Shown: one piece after another, positions 18,831 through 27,800 of the stretch
Numbering within the stretch: the stretch's first letter is position 1
Layout: each line of letters starts with the position of its first letter
Source: Flavobacterium fryxellicola
Lineage (GTDB): Bacteria > Bacteroidota > Bacteroidia > Flavobacteriales > Flavobacteriaceae
DNA: 64,000 nucleotides
Reading direction: 5' to 3'
NCBI RefSeq assembly: GCF_900143245.1
Contig: NZ_FRDK01000001.1
Coordinates: 682,001-746,000 of the forward strand
Position numbers and translations under genes: made by a program
The notes under the pieces: generated by a model
Database searches by the model: none
The model's input: only the letters and a program-made list of their open reading frames with translations
Told to the model about the DNA's origin: nothing

Positions 18831-18859
18831 CAAAAATAAAAAACTTTATTTTAAAACAA
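18831..18859 (-). promoter_or_regulatory. promoter of acpP
   Basis: On the minus strand TTG (18857-18859) is followed after 18 bp by TATTTTTG (18831-18838), matching the Bacteroidetes sigma-A consensus. The -7 element lies 30 bp before the acpP ATG. Confidence 0.7.
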
Positions 18860-18976
18860 CTATTTAGTTAATAAATGTGACATCTAATTTATGAAATTTA
18901 TTTTAACAAAGCAGACGCAATGTTATTTATTTTCATTTATTATGCTTTTTTTTGTGCAATTAAAAGAGACTAGGTT

Positions 18977-19552
18977 ATGAAAAGAATTGTTGTTTTTGCT
19001 TCTGGATCGGGTACTAACGCTGAAAACATCATGCATTTTTTCGAAAAAACCGAAAATAGAAGTGTCGTGGCTGTTTTTACAAACAACCCAAATGCTGGTG
19101 TAATTGATAAAGCAAAAAAGTATAGCGTACCATTAGAAATTTTCTCAAAAGAAGACTTAAATGAAGGCGAAGTATTACAAAAATTAAATAATTTCAAAGC
19201 GGATTGGATTGTTTTGGCGGGGTTTTTATTGAAATTTCCCCAAAACATCATAAACGCTTATCCCAATAAGATCATAAACATTCATCCCGCCTTGTTGCCT
19301 AAGTATGGCGGAAAGGGAATGTTTGGCATGCATATTCACAGATCAGTTGTAGAGAATAAGGAAAAGGAAACGGGAATTACCATTCATTTTGTAAATGAAA
19401 ATTATGATGAAGGGAATATCATTTTTCAGCAAAAAGTGGTTTTGACGGCTGTTGAAACTCCAGAAGATGTAGCAGCAAAAATCCATAAATTGGAGCAAGA
19501 GTTTTTCCCCAAGGTGATTTCGAGGTTAATAAACGGAGACTGTTTTCAATGA
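18977..19552 (+). CDS. purN: phosphoribosylglycinamide formyltransferase
   Basis: Transfers a formyl group from 10-formyl-tetrahydrofolate to GAR in purine synthesis. 191 aa. Catalytic residues match the E. coli enzyme: Asn101 and His103 in NIHPALLPKYGG, Asp144 in NENYDEGNI. The N-terminal phosphate-binding loop is FASGSGTNAEN. It is divergent from acpP. rnhA follows after 63 bp on the same strand. purF lies about 1.7 kb downstream on the same strand. Confidence 0.95.
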   Translation: MKRIVVFASGSGTNAENIMHFFEKTENRSVVAVFTNNPNAGVIDKAKKYSVPLEIFSKEDLNEGEVLQKLNNFKADWIVLAGFLLKFPQNIINAYPNKIINIHPALLPKYGGKGMFGMHIHRSVVENKEKETGITIHFVNENYDEGNIIFQQKVVLTAVETPEDVAAKIHKLEQEFFPKVISRLINGDCFQ

Positions 19553-19615
19553 GAGTTTGCCGCAATTTTGACTAAACAATAATAAGCTAAAGACTTTATG
19601 GTCTAAAAATTAAAA

Positions 19616-20095
19616 ATGGAACACGACGTACATATTTATACAGATGGTGCCGCCAAAGGAAATCCGGGAAATGGTGGCTACGGAGTTGTCATGGAATGGG
19701 TTGGAAAACCGTATAAAAAAGAATTCTACGAAGGCTTTCGGCGAACCACTAATAACAGAATGGAGCTGCTAGGCGTTATCGTTGGGCTAGAAAAACTAAA
19801 AAATCCAAATACTAGCGTTTTAATAGTCTCGGATTCTAAGTATGTTGTAGATTCAGTGGTCAAAAAATGGGTTATGGGCTGGGAGAAAAAAGGATTTGTA
19901 GATCGGAAAAATTCTGACTTATGGAAACGTTTTTTGGTGGTTTACCGCAAACATAAAGTTGATTTTAAATGGATTAAAGGACATAATAATCATGTTCAAA
20001 ACGAAAGATGTGATGAATTAGCCGTGATGGCTTCGATGCAAAAACAACTTTCTGTAGATTATTTTTATGAAAAAGAAGAGGCAAAGCTATTGTAA
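19616..20095 (+). CDS. rnhA: ribonuclease HI
   Basis: Cleaves RNA in RNA-DNA hybrids (primer removal, R-loop control). 159 aa, the size of E. coli RNase HI. The four active-site carboxylates are in place: Asp10 (YTDGAAKGNPG), Glu50 (NRMELLG), Asp73 (VSDSKYVVDS) and Asp133 (NERCDELA). The catalytic His loop is KGHNNH. The gene follows purN by 63 bp and may share its transcript. Confidence 0.95.
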   Translation: MEHDVHIYTDGAAKGNPGNGGYGVVMEWVGKPYKKEFYEGFRRTTNNRMELLGVIVGLEKLKNPNTSVLIVSDSKYVVDSVVKKWVMGWEKKGFVDRKNSDLWKRFLVVYRKHKVDFKWIKGHNNHVQNERCDELAVMASMQKQLSVDYFYEKEEAKLL

Positions 20096-20135
20096 TTGAG
20101 GGTTGTAAATTGGCAAAATTTTACAGTTTAAACCC

Positions 20136-20167
20136 TTTGCAACTTTACTAGTTATAAACTATCTTTG
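20136..20167 (+). promoter_or_regulatory. promoter of the PfkB-family kinase gene
   Basis: TTTG (20136-20139), 20 bp, then TATCTTTG (20160-20167): a full match to the Bacteroidetes consensus, 23 bp before the ATG. Confidence 0.75.
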
Positions 20168-20190
20168 CGCCTTAATTCGAAACGTATATA

Positions 20191-21114
20191 ATGAATAAAT
20201 TATTGATTGTTGGAACAGTAGCTTTCGACGCAATTGAGACTCCATTTGGAAAAACTGATAAAATTTTAGGTGGTGCAGGAACTTACATTGGTTTATCTGC
20301 TTCTTTTTTTAACTTGCAATCTGCTATTGTTTCCGTAGTTGGCGATGATTTTCCACAAGAATATTTAGATTTATTGACGGCAAGAAATATTGATATTACT
20401 GGTCTTGAAGTTGTAAAGGGCGGAAAAACTTTCTTTTGGAGTGGACGTTATCATAACGATTTAAATTCCAGAGATACATTAGACACTCAATTAAATGTTT
20501 TGGCGGATTTCCAACCGAAAGTCCCACAAGACTATAAAAATTCAGATATAGTGATGTTAGGGAATTTGCACCCGCTAGTGCAAAGTAGTGTTTTAGATCA
20601 GATGGACACCCAGCCAAAACTAATAGTATTAGATACGATGAATTTTTGGATGGATTGCGCTTTGCCTGAGTTGTTAGCAGTAATCAAACGTGTTGATGTA
20701 ATCACTATCAATGATGAAGAAGCAAGACAGCTTTCTGGAGAATACTCTCTAGTAAAAGCGGCTGCAAAAATTCACACCATGGGACCTAAATATGTAGTGA
20801 TTAAAAAAGGAGAACACGGAGCGCTTATCTTTCATAATAAAGAAGTTTTCTTCGCGCCAGCTTTACCACTTGAAGAAGTTTTTGATCCAACTGGGGCAGG
20901 CGATACTTTTGCAGGAGGATTTGCGGGCTATTTAACTCAGAGTGAAAATATTTCATTCGAAAACATGAAAAATGCAATAATTCAAGGATCGAATTTGGCC
21001 TCCTTTTGTGTAGAGAAATTTGGAACCGAGAGAATGGTTGATTTAGATAAAGAGGAAGTAGTATCCAGACTACAACAATTCAAATCACTGACACAATTTG
21101 ACATAGAATTATAA
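20191..21114 (+). CDS. PfkB-family sugar or nucleoside kinase
   Basis: Ribokinase-fold kinase, substrate unknown. 307 aa. N-terminal substrate region LGGAGTYIGLSASFF and the C-terminal PfkB signature DPTGAGDTFAGGFAGYL with catalytic base Asp238. It differs from the PfkB phosphofructokinase elsewhere in this window: it lacks the GGGGINV substrate loop, so a sugar-phosphate role is not supported. Its place between rnhA/purN and purF makes a nucleoside or ribose substrate possible, but this rests on context only. It has its own promoter and a downstream terminator. Confidence 0.8.
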   Translation: MNKLLIVGTVAFDAIETPFGKTDKILGGAGTYIGLSASFFNLQSAIVSVVGDDFPQEYLDLLTARNIDITGLEVVKGGKTFFWSGRYHNDLNSRDTLDTQLNVLADFQPKVPQDYKNSDIVMLGNLHPLVQSSVLDQMDTQPKLIVLDTMNFWMDCALPELLAVIKRVDVITINDEEARQLSGEYSLVKAAAKIHTMGPKYVVIKKGEHGALIFHNKEVFFAPALPLEEVFDPTGAGDTFAGGFAGYLTQSENISFENMKNAIIQGSNLASFCVEKFGTERMVDLDKEEVVSRLQQFKSLTQFDIEL

Positions 21115-21121
21115 TATATTG

Positions 21122-21148
21122 AAACCTCGGAAACGGGGTTTTTTTTGT
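21122..21148 (+). terminator. terminator of the PfkB-family kinase gene
   Basis: AAACCTCG pairs with CGGGGTTT (one G-U pair) around a GAAA loop, followed by a T-run. It lies 8 bp past the stop. Confidence 0.8.
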
Positions 21149-21250
21149 TTAAAAAAAAGCAAGTAATTGCATCTGGTTTGATTATTGTTATCAATAAGAA
21201 TCAGTTAAATTCATTTTTTAGAATAACACAACAACACAAACAACTTTACA

Positions 21251-23149
21251 ATGAGCGATGCTTTAAAACACGAGTGTGGTATAGCCTTAATTAGACTACT
21301 TAAACCGCTTGAATTTTACAAAGAAAAATACGGAACCGCTTTTTATGGAATCCAGAAAATGTATCTTTTGATGGAAAAACAGCACAATCGCGGACAAGAT
21401 GGTGCTGGTTTTGCAAGCATAAAATTAGACGTGGAACCAGGGGAACGATATATCAGTCGCGTAAGATCTAATCACGCCCAACCTATTCAAGATGTTTTCG
21501 CTCAAATTAACGACAGAATAAATGAGGAAATGGCGGCTCATCCCGAGTACGCAGATGATGTAGCACTTCAAAAACATAAGATACCGTATTTAGGCGAATT
21601 GTTTTTAGGACATGTGCGGTATGGTACTTTTGGAAAAAACAGTATAGAAAGTGTGCATCCTTTTTTACGTCAAAATAATTGGATGCATCGAAACCTGATT
21701 TTAGCTGGAAATTTCAACATGACCAATGTGAAAGAGCTTTTTCAAAGCTTGGTTGAACTCGGCCAGCATCCAAAAGAAATGGCAGATACCGTTACTGTGA
21801 TGGAAAAAATCGGGCACTTTTTAGATGATGAAGTAACCGATTTGTACCAAGAATGTAAAAATGAAGGTCTCACCAAAAGAGAAGCTTCACCAGTAATTGC
21901 AGAGCGATTAGATGTAGCAAAAATCTTGACCCGAGCTTCAAAAAACTTAGATGGTGGTTACGCAATGGCAGGCCTTTTAGGTCACGGAGACTCGTTCGTT
22001 TTTAGAGATCCAGCCGGAATACGTCCCGCCTATTTTTATCAAGATGATGAGATTGTGGTAGTAGCTTCTGAAAGACCCGTTATTCAAACTGTTTTTAATG
22101 TGCCTTTTGACAAAGTACAAGAAATTGAACCAGGAAATGCCTTAATAATTAAGAAGAACGGAACCATTTCTATGAAGGAAATTCTTCCACCAACGGTTAA
22201 AAAAGCCTGTTCTTTCGAACGTATTTATTTCTCCAGAGGAAGTGATGCTGAAATTTATCAAGAAAGGAAAACATTGGGAAGGCTTATTCTTCCTGCGGTT
22301 TTAAAATCAATAGATCAAGATACGGACAATACGGTTTTCTCTTATATTCCAAATACGGCTGAGACTTCTTTCTACGGATTGGTAGAAGCGGCACAAGATT
22401 TTTTGAATCAAAGAAAGAACAATTACATTCTGCAAAACAGAAATACCTTAACAAAGGAATCGCTACAAGAATTACTGTCCGTAAAAATACGTACCGAAAA
22501 AGTAGCGATTAAAGACGCAAAACTCAGAACCTTTATTACGGAGGATAGCAGTCGGGATGACTTAGTTGCCCATGTTTATGATGTTACGTACGGCGTAATA
22601 AAACCAACAGATAATCTGGTTATTATTGACGATAGTATCGTTCGAGGAACTACCTTGAAAATGAGTATCATCAAAATGATGGATCGTTTAAATCCTAAGC
22701 GAATTGTTGTCGTATCATCGGCGCCGCAAATACGATATCCGGATTGTTATGGAATTGACATGGCTAAACTAGAAGGTTTAGTGGCGTTCAAAGCAGCATT
22801 AGAATTGTTGAAGGAAAGAAACTTGTATTATATTGTTGATGAGGTGTATGCGAAATGTAAAGCACAGGAAAATTTCAAGGATAGTGAGGTTGTAAATTAC
22901 GTGACGGCGATATATGCTCCTTTTGAAGCGCAAGAGGTTTCGGATAAGATTGCTGAAATGTTGAGTTCACCAGAAATCAAAGCCGAAGTAAAAATTATTT
23001 TCCAAACGGTAGAAGATCTGCATATTGCTTGTCCAAAAAATTTAGGTGATTGGTATTTTACAGGAGACTATCCTACTCCAGGAGGGAATCGAGTAGTAAA
23101 CCGTGCCTTCATGAACTTTTATGAAGGAAAAGACGCAAGAGCGTACTGA
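21251..23149 (+). CDS. purF: amidophosphoribosyltransferase, long form
   Basis: First committed step of purine synthesis: PRPP plus glutamine gives phosphoribosylamine. 632 aa, over 100 residues longer than typical PurF. The Ntn-type glutaminase nucleophile is Cys9 in KHECGIAL, so an eight-residue leader must be cut off first. RPAYFY and the PRPP-binding loop NLVIIDDSIVRGTT are clear. Extra length lies mainly in the glutaminase half and in an inserted segment around FLNQRKNNYILQNRNT. Two of the four Fe-S cysteine positions of the B. subtilis type appear kept (KACSFE, PDCYG), but the CxxC before the FTG-YPT motif reads GDWYFTGDYPT. A strong terminator follows. Confidence 0.9.
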   Translation: MSDALKHECGIALIRLLKPLEFYKEKYGTAFYGIQKMYLLMEKQHNRGQDGAGFASIKLDVEPGERYISRVRSNHAQPIQDVFAQINDRINEEMAAHPEYADDVALQKHKIPYLGELFLGHVRYGTFGKNSIESVHPFLRQNNWMHRNLILAGNFNMTNVKELFQSLVELGQHPKEMADTVTVMEKIGHFLDDEVTDLYQECKNEGLTKREASPVIAERLDVAKILTRASKNLDGGYAMAGLLGHGDSFVFRDPAGIRPAYFYQDDEIVVVASERPVIQTVFNVPFDKVQEIEPGNALIIKKNGTISMKEILPPTVKKACSFERIYFSRGSDAEIYQERKTLGRLILPAVLKSIDQDTDNTVFSYIPNTAETSFYGLVEAAQDFLNQRKNNYILQNRNTLTKESLQELLSVKIRTEKVAIKDAKLRTFITEDSSRDDLVAHVYDVTYGVIKPTDNLVIIDDSIVRGTTLKMSIIKMMDRLNPKRIVVVSSAPQIRYPDCYGIDMAKLEGLVAFKAALELLKERNLYYIVDEVYAKCKAQENFKDSEVVNYVTAIYAPFEAQEVSDKIAEMLSSPEIKAEVKIIFQTVEDLHIACPKNLGDWYFTGDYPTPGGNRVVNRAFMNFYEGKDARAY

Positions 23150-23280
23150 TAATCGAGGGCTGTAAGTTTTTAATCGGTTTTCTAAGTTGTTCATCTAATT
23201 TATTTGGTGGCAACCAAGAACTAGTATAAATTTGTCTCACCATAAAATTAGTAGGTTAAGTTTATGGTAGATTTGGGGCA

Positions 23281-23309
23281 AAAAAGGTGGAAGAAATTCC
23301 ACCTTTTTT
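23281..23309 (+). terminator. terminator of purF
   Basis: A 12-bp perfect stem, AAAAAGGTGGAA with TTCCACCTTTTT, closes a GAAA loop. Confidence 0.9.
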
Positions 23310-23350
23310 ATTGGAATAAAGTGAGGTAAATGAGGTTAAGGCTTAAATAT

Positions 23351-23391
23351 AAAAAAAGTCGAATGAACTAGTTAGCTCATCCGACTTTTTT
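23351..23391 (-). terminator. terminator of the superoxide dismutase gene
   Basis: A 14-bp stem lies about 60 bp past the sod stop. On the minus strand its two imperfect positions become G-U pairs, while on the plus strand they are A-C mismatches. The strand choice therefore follows from the pairing, and seven U residues follow on that strand. Confidence 0.75.
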
Positions 23392-23449
23392 ATTTTTAAA
23401 GGAAAAGGAAAGCAATTTACAAATCAAAAGCGACCTTCTAACCCTTTGT

Positions 23450-24058
23450 TTATTTCTCTGAAGCGAATCTTCTCGCTACTTCCGTCCAGTTAATTACATT
23501 GAAAAAAGCTTCGATATAATCTGGTCTCCTATTTTGATAATGCAAATAGTAGGCATGTTCCCAAACGTCCATTCCTAAAATTGGAGTTCCACCGCAACCT
23601 ACACCTGGCATTAATGGATTGTCTTGGTTTGGAGTGCCACAAACATCTACTTTTCCGCCTTTATGAACGCACAACCAAGCCCATCCAGAACCAAATTGAG
23701 TCGCTCCAGCTTTACTGAAACTTGCTTTAAATTCTTCAAAAGTTCCAAAAGCAGCTTCAATTGCAGCCAACAAATCTCCTGTTGGAAGTCCGCCACCGTC
23801 TGGTGTCATTACAGTCCAAAATAAGCTGTGATTGTAAAAACCACCACCGTTGTTGCGAACAGGCATGTTGTTCATATCAAGGTTAATCAAGATATTTTCA
23901 ATCGTCTTACCTTCCATATCCGTCCCTGCAATAGCAGCATTTACGTTGGTAATGTAAGCGTTATGATGTTTTGAATGATGGATTTCCATCGTACGTGCAT
24001 CAATATAAGGTTCTAATGCGTCATACGCATAAGGTAATTGTGGTAATTCAAAAGCCAT
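23450..24058 (-). CDS. sodA: superoxide dismutase, Mn-type by sequence
   Basis: Converts superoxide to oxygen and hydrogen peroxide. 202 aa. Metal ligands are in the signature [11 protein letters not shown] and in the N-terminal [12 protein letters not shown] and NHSLFW. Mn rather than Fe is suggested by the Gly-rich [10 protein letters not shown] and by Gln in PNQDNP, the position of the metal-tuning Gln in Mn enzymes; cambialistic use cannot be excluded. No signal peptide, so it is cytoplasmic. A -7-like TAAATTTG on the minus strand (24098-24105) lies 40 bp upstream of the start. Confidence 0.93.
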   Translation of the reverse strand: MAFELPQLPYAYDALEPYIDARTMEIHHSKHHNAYITNVNAAIAGTDMEGKTIENILINLDMNNMPVRNNGGGFYNHSLFWTVMTPDGGGLPTGDLLAAIEAAFGTFEEFKASFSKAGATQFGSGWAWLCVHKGGKVDVCGTPNQDNPLMPGVGCGGTPILGMDVWEHAYYLHYQNRRPDYIEAFFNVINWTEVARRFASEK

Positions 24059-24414
24059 AATATGATTGTTTAAATTAATTTATGTTATTATTTTATCCAA
24101 ATTTAAACATTAAACTTTGGAAACGGAAATTCTATTTCGTTATAATTTCATTAAATTAACTGATAGTGCGTTTTATTTAATTTGCAGTTCGTTGCTAGTC
24201 AGGAGCTAATTGCTGCTTTCCAATGCAGTCTTTTTGTTTTTTAAAGAAAAAAATAAAAAGGATTTCCATTTTAAACAAAGTTAACGGAACTCCTCTGAGA
24301 ATAAAAGGTAGGTGAAGAAATCAGATTTGAAATCGAATTGTATTTTATACCAATATTTAATTTCCGAAATAAAGTAGCATCGAAAATTACTTTTTGCCAC
24401 CTTAAAAGTGTCTT
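24059..24414. other. sod to comF intergenic region
   Basis: 356 bp. It holds only a possible sod -7 element (24098-24105). No terminator for comF or coding signal was recognised. Confidence 0.3.
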
Positions 24415-25098
24415 TCAAGATTGTGCCATTGCCATACAAACAACGCTGATTTTTGCCCCCGGAATTTTAAGTATAGCTCGGGAACATGCTTCAAGTGTGG
24501 CTCCAGTGGTGATAACATCATCAATCAATAAGAAATGTTTGTTGTGATCTTTCTCCGTATACGAAACATCAAAAACCGTAGCGATGCCTTCCGTTCTGCC
24601 TAAAAGATTTTTCTTGGATTGCGTTTTTGAATACACATTGCGAAGCAAGAGCGAATCGTTATAGGTTAAATTTAGAGTTAAAGATAGTGCTCTCCCAAAA
24701 GCAGTTACTTGATTGTACCCTCTTTCTTTTAATTTTCGGCGATGCAAGGGAACGGGAATGATTTCATCTACTGAGTGTAATAATTCGATGCTTTTTAAAT
24801 CTTCGGCATACCATTCGCCTAGAATTGTTCCTATTTCCTCGTGTCCTTTGTATTTTAAATTGTGGATAAGTTCCTGGACAATTCCCTTTTTATGAAAGTA
24901 AAACAATGCCGAAGTGTGAATGACAGGAATTCTTCCATAGAATTTTTTGAAAGCATCATTATCTGGATTAAGGTGATGATTTGTTAACGGAATATCATGT
25001 CTGCAAACGGTACAAATCACATTTTCATTGGTCAATAAAAAAGAGCTGCAACCGGAACAGACTTTTGGAAAAAATAGATTAATAAGGCTTTCGAACAT
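24415..25098 (-). CDS. comF: ComF family phosphoribosyltransferase-like protein
   Basis: 227 aa. The N-terminal four-Cys zinc finger (Cys14, Cys17, Cys29, Cys32) is joined to a type I phosphoribosyltransferase fold with the PRPP loop FLLIDDVITTGATLEAC. The middle has the ComF-typical VPLHRRKLKERGYNQ. Relatives are needed for DNA uptake in naturally competent bacteria (ComFC/GntX group); no other competence gene is in this window, so that role is only inferred. It is divergent from glyS, with about 97 bp between the starts. Confidence 0.9.
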   Translation of the reverse strand: MFESLINLFFPKVCSGCSSFLLTNENVICTVCRHDIPLTNHHLNPDNDAFKKFYGRIPVIHTSALFYFHKKGIVQELIHNLKYKGHEEIGTILGEWYAEDLKSIELLHSVDEIIPVPLHRRKLKERGYNQVTAFGRALSLTLNLTYNDSLLLRNVYSKTQSKKNLLGRTEGIATVFDVSYTEKDHNKHFLLIDDVITTGATLEACSRAILKIPGAKISVVCMAMAQS

Positions 25099-25180
25099 GT
25101 AATCAGAGATTTATTTATAAAAATAGACAAATCAATGCTTCAATCTTTAACAATTTTCTTTTTTTTAAGTTCGCTTTTTA

Positions 25181-25188
25181 TATTTTTG
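25181..25188 (+). promoter_or_regulatory. candidate -7 element of glyS
   Basis: TATTTTTG fits TAnnTTTG just 7 bp before the glyS ATG, which predicts a very short or absent mRNA leader. No properly spaced TTG is visible. Confidence 0.4.
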
Positions 25189-25195
25189 CAGTACT

Positions 25196-26737
25196 ATGGC
25201 AAAACAAGAAGATTTATTTAAGAATGTAGTTTCGCACGCAAAGGAATACGGATTTATTTTTCCGTCAAGCGAAATATACGATGGTTTAAGTGCAGTCTAT
25301 GATTATGCACAAAACGGAGTGGAATTAAAAAAGAACATACGCGAATACTGGTGGAAAGCAATGGTTCAAATGAACGACAATATTGTAGGTCTTGATGCAT
25401 CCATTTTAATGCATCCTACGACTTGGAAAGCATCAGGCCACGTAGATGCCTTTAATGATCCATTGATAGACAATAAAGATTCGAAAAGAAGATATAGAGC
25501 CGATGTTTTGATTGAAGATTACGCTGAAAAGCTAAATCAAAAAGCAATTAAAGAAATCGAAAAAGCCCGTGCTCGTTTTGGTGAGGCATTCAACGAACAG
25601 GAATTTGTAACCACAAATGCCCGTGTGATGGAGTACAAAGCCAAAGAACGAGAAATTCTAGAAAGAATGGCGCGTTCTTTAGGGAATGAAGACCTCGAAG
25701 ACGTAAAAGCATTAATTGAAGAATTAGAAATTGCTTGTCCAGAATCAGGTTCTAGAAATTGGACCGAAGTGCGGCAGTTCAACTTGATGTTTGGTACTAA
25801 ACTAGGGGCTTCAGCGGATTCAGCAATGGATTTGTATTTGCGTCCAGAAACGGCTCAAGGTATTTTTGTAAATTTCCTGAATGTGCAAAAATCAGGACGA
25901 ATGAAAGTTCCTTTTGGAATTGCACAAACGGGAAAAGCGTTTCGAAATGAAATTGTAGCTAGACAATTTATTTTTAGAATGCGCGAGTTTGAACAAATGG
26001 AAATGCAATTTTTTGTTCGTCCAGGCGAGGAAATGAAGCATTACGAATTTTGGAAAGACGCTCGTTTAAAGTGGCATTTGTCTCTTGGTTTAGGAAGAGA
26101 GAACTACCGTTTTCACGACCATGAAAAACTAGCGCATTATGCCAATGCAGCTGCTGATATTGAGTTTAATTTTCCTTTTGGATTCAAAGAATTAGAAGGA
26201 ATTCATTCCAGAACTGATTTTGACTTGAAAGCGCATGAACAGTTTTCTGGTAGAAAATTACAGTATTTTGATGCGGAATTGAATCAGAACTACGTTCCGT
26301 ATGTAGTAGAAACTTCGGTAGGATTAGATAGAATGTTTTTGGCAGTTTTTGCTACTTCATTAAAGGAAGAGACCTTGGAAGATGGTTCGACACGAACAGT
26401 ATTGAAATTACCATCCGTTTTAGCGCCAACTAAAGCGGCCATTTTACCATTGGTTAAAAAAGATGGTTTGCCTGAAATTGCACATAAAATAATCGATGAT
26501 TTACGATGGGATTTTAATGTAGCTTATGATGAGAAAGATGCTGTAGGTAGGCGTTATAGAAGACAAGATGCTTTAGGAACTCCGTTTTGTATTACGGTGG
26601 ATCATCAAACAATCGAGGATCAAACCGTAACGATTCGTCATAGAGATACCATGAAACAAGATCGTGTTGCCATTGCAGATTTGAAAACCATTATAGACAA
26701 TGAAGTTTCAATGAAAAACTGGTTGATGAAAATGTAA
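25196..26737 (+). CDS. glyS: glycyl-tRNA synthetase, single-chain type
   Basis: Charges tRNA-Gly. 513 aa, the dimeric class II form found in Bacteroidetes, not the alpha2beta2 GlyQ/GlyS form. It starts EDLFKNVVSHAKEYGFIFPSSEIYDG. Class II motif residues are in MYLRPETAQGIFVNF-like YLRPETAQGIF and GIAQTGKAFRNEI, with motif 3 in VETSVGLDRMFLAVF. A C-terminal anticodon-binding domain begins near LPSVLAPTKAAILPLV. It ends at a bidirectional terminator shared with the next, convergent gene. Confidence 0.97.
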   Translation: MAKQEDLFKNVVSHAKEYGFIFPSSEIYDGLSAVYDYAQNGVELKKNIREYWWKAMVQMNDNIVGLDASILMHPTTWKASGHVDAFNDPLIDNKDSKRRYRADVLIEDYAEKLNQKAIKEIEKARARFGEAFNEQEFVTTNARVMEYKAKEREILERMARSLGNEDLEDVKALIEELEIACPESGSRNWTEVRQFNLMFGTKLGASADSAMDLYLRPETAQGIFVNFLNVQKSGRMKVPFGIAQTGKAFRNEIVARQFIFRMREFEQMEMQFFVRPGEEMKHYEFWKDARLKWHLSLGLGRENYRFHDHEKLAHYANAAADIEFNFPFGFKELEGIHSRTDFDLKAHEQFSGRKLQYFDAELNQNYVPYVVETSVGLDRMFLAVFATSLKEETLEDGSTRTVLKLPSVLAPTKAAILPLVKKDGLPEIAHKIIDDLRWDFNVAYDEKDAVGRRYRRQDALGTPFCITVDHQTIEDQTVTIRHRDTMKQDRVAIADLKTIIDNEVSMKNWLMKM

Positions 26738-26744
26738 AAAAATA

Positions 26745-26782
26745 AAATCCCAAATTCCAATAGGTAGGAATTTGGGATTTTT
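26745..26782. terminator. bidirectional terminator, glyS / DUF3575-like gene
   Basis: A 14-bp perfect stem, AAATCCCAAATTCC with GGAATTTGGGATTT, has T-runs on both sides between the convergent stops. Confidence 0.88.
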
Positions 26783-26788
26783 ATATTT

Positions 26789-27319
26789 TTAGAATCTATA
26801 ACCAACTGTAATTCCACCTCTGCCGATTAATTCAAAATCTCTGTCGTATTTATTGTTGAATAAATTTCGGCCAACTCCTGCATTAACTTCTAATAATAAT
26901 CCTTTATTAGTAATCCATTTTCCACCGAGTCCAATTCCTAAAGCAAAATCAGTTAGCTTTTCGGGCGTCCAGGAGTAGTTGTTAGGTGTTTCTGAGTAGA
27001 CATAATCGTCCACATTATTTAACATTCCAAAGGCTTCACCAAAAAATCCAGCAGCAGGTTTTTTTCCAAAATAATAACGATAATAGGCGGTTGCAGCAAA
27101 ATTAATATCCCAGTTGTATTTATCAACAGGTACACTGACCGTAATACCAACACCTGATTCTTCGTTTAAAAGACGTTCGTAAGTAGCCTCTAAGCTTCCT
27201 AGAACTAATAACAATGCATTTCCTTTCAGCTCGTTTCTCTTAAAATCAATTGTTTCTTTTTCTTGGCTAAAACCAGATAAAAAAGAAGCCAAGCACAATA
27301 CAATAAATAGTTTTTTCAT
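26789..27319 (-). CDS. small outer-membrane beta-barrel protein, DUF3575-like
   Basis: A 176-aa exported protein. Residues 1-18 are a signal peptide (ends SGFSQ). Alternating hydrophobic strands follow (GVGITVSVPV, FAATAYYRYYFG, FALGIGLGGKWIT, LLLEVNAGVGRNL) and the last residues are VGYRF, with the C-terminal Phe typical of outer-membrane barrels. The pattern resembles DUF3575 proteins. Its function is unknown. It is a lone gene that shares a terminator with glyS. Confidence 0.7.
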   Translation of the reverse strand: MKKLFIVLCLASFLSGFSQEKETIDFKRNELKGNALLLVLGSLEATYERLLNEESGVGITVSVPVDKYNWDINFAATAYYRYYFGKKPAAGFFGEAFGMLNNVDDYVYSETPNNYSWTPEKLTDFALGIGLGGKWITNKGLLLEVNAGVGRNLFNNKYDRDFELIGRGGITVGYRF

Positions 27320-27800
27320 AGAATTAGTTTTTTTGCATAAAAGTAAGATAAATTTGTAAAAAAAGTGTTTTTTGTGAAATTTTTTTACATGTTAATTCGG
27401 ACAAGTTTTATTTAAGGGATAAAGTGCCATTACTGAGCAGTGTGAATACAAGAAATAATTACTAGCGGATCTTTTTTTTTTATTCCTGATACACAGTTTT
27501 TTAAGTAGGTTTGACGCTAAATCTTCGATTTTCAATTTCTTGTAAGACAGTAAAAATGCTCTTTAACGGATATATTTGCATTTCATCTTAATATATCAAC
27601 ATTTGTTAAAAACATATTAACAACCCCTACTGAAAAATGGTTAAATGCTTATTTTTAGAATGTTGAATAATAGTTTTTTGGCTAATATATTAAGCTTTTA
27701 TTTGATAATTTCTCAAATCTATCCTAATAAGTTAATGTTCTGAAGTGTGTTTTGCTTCAGATATTTAATATAATGCCTAACAATTCCTGGAAAACTGTTG
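27320..27800. other. long intergenic region before the LytTR gene
   Basis: 481 bp, very A/T-rich, between divergent genes. TATATTTG at 27571-27578 matches the -7 consensus, but lies 222 bp before the LytTR start and has no well-spaced TTG. If it is used, the mRNA would have a leader of about 200 nt. No gene or clear RNA structure was found. Confidence 0.35.

Larger units (their letters stand above)
23150..23449. other. purF to sod intergenic region
   Basis: 300 bp between convergent stops. It contains the two terminators and a short inverted repeat (ACCATAAA with TTTATGGT, about 23240-23270). No gene is seen. Confidence 0.4.
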
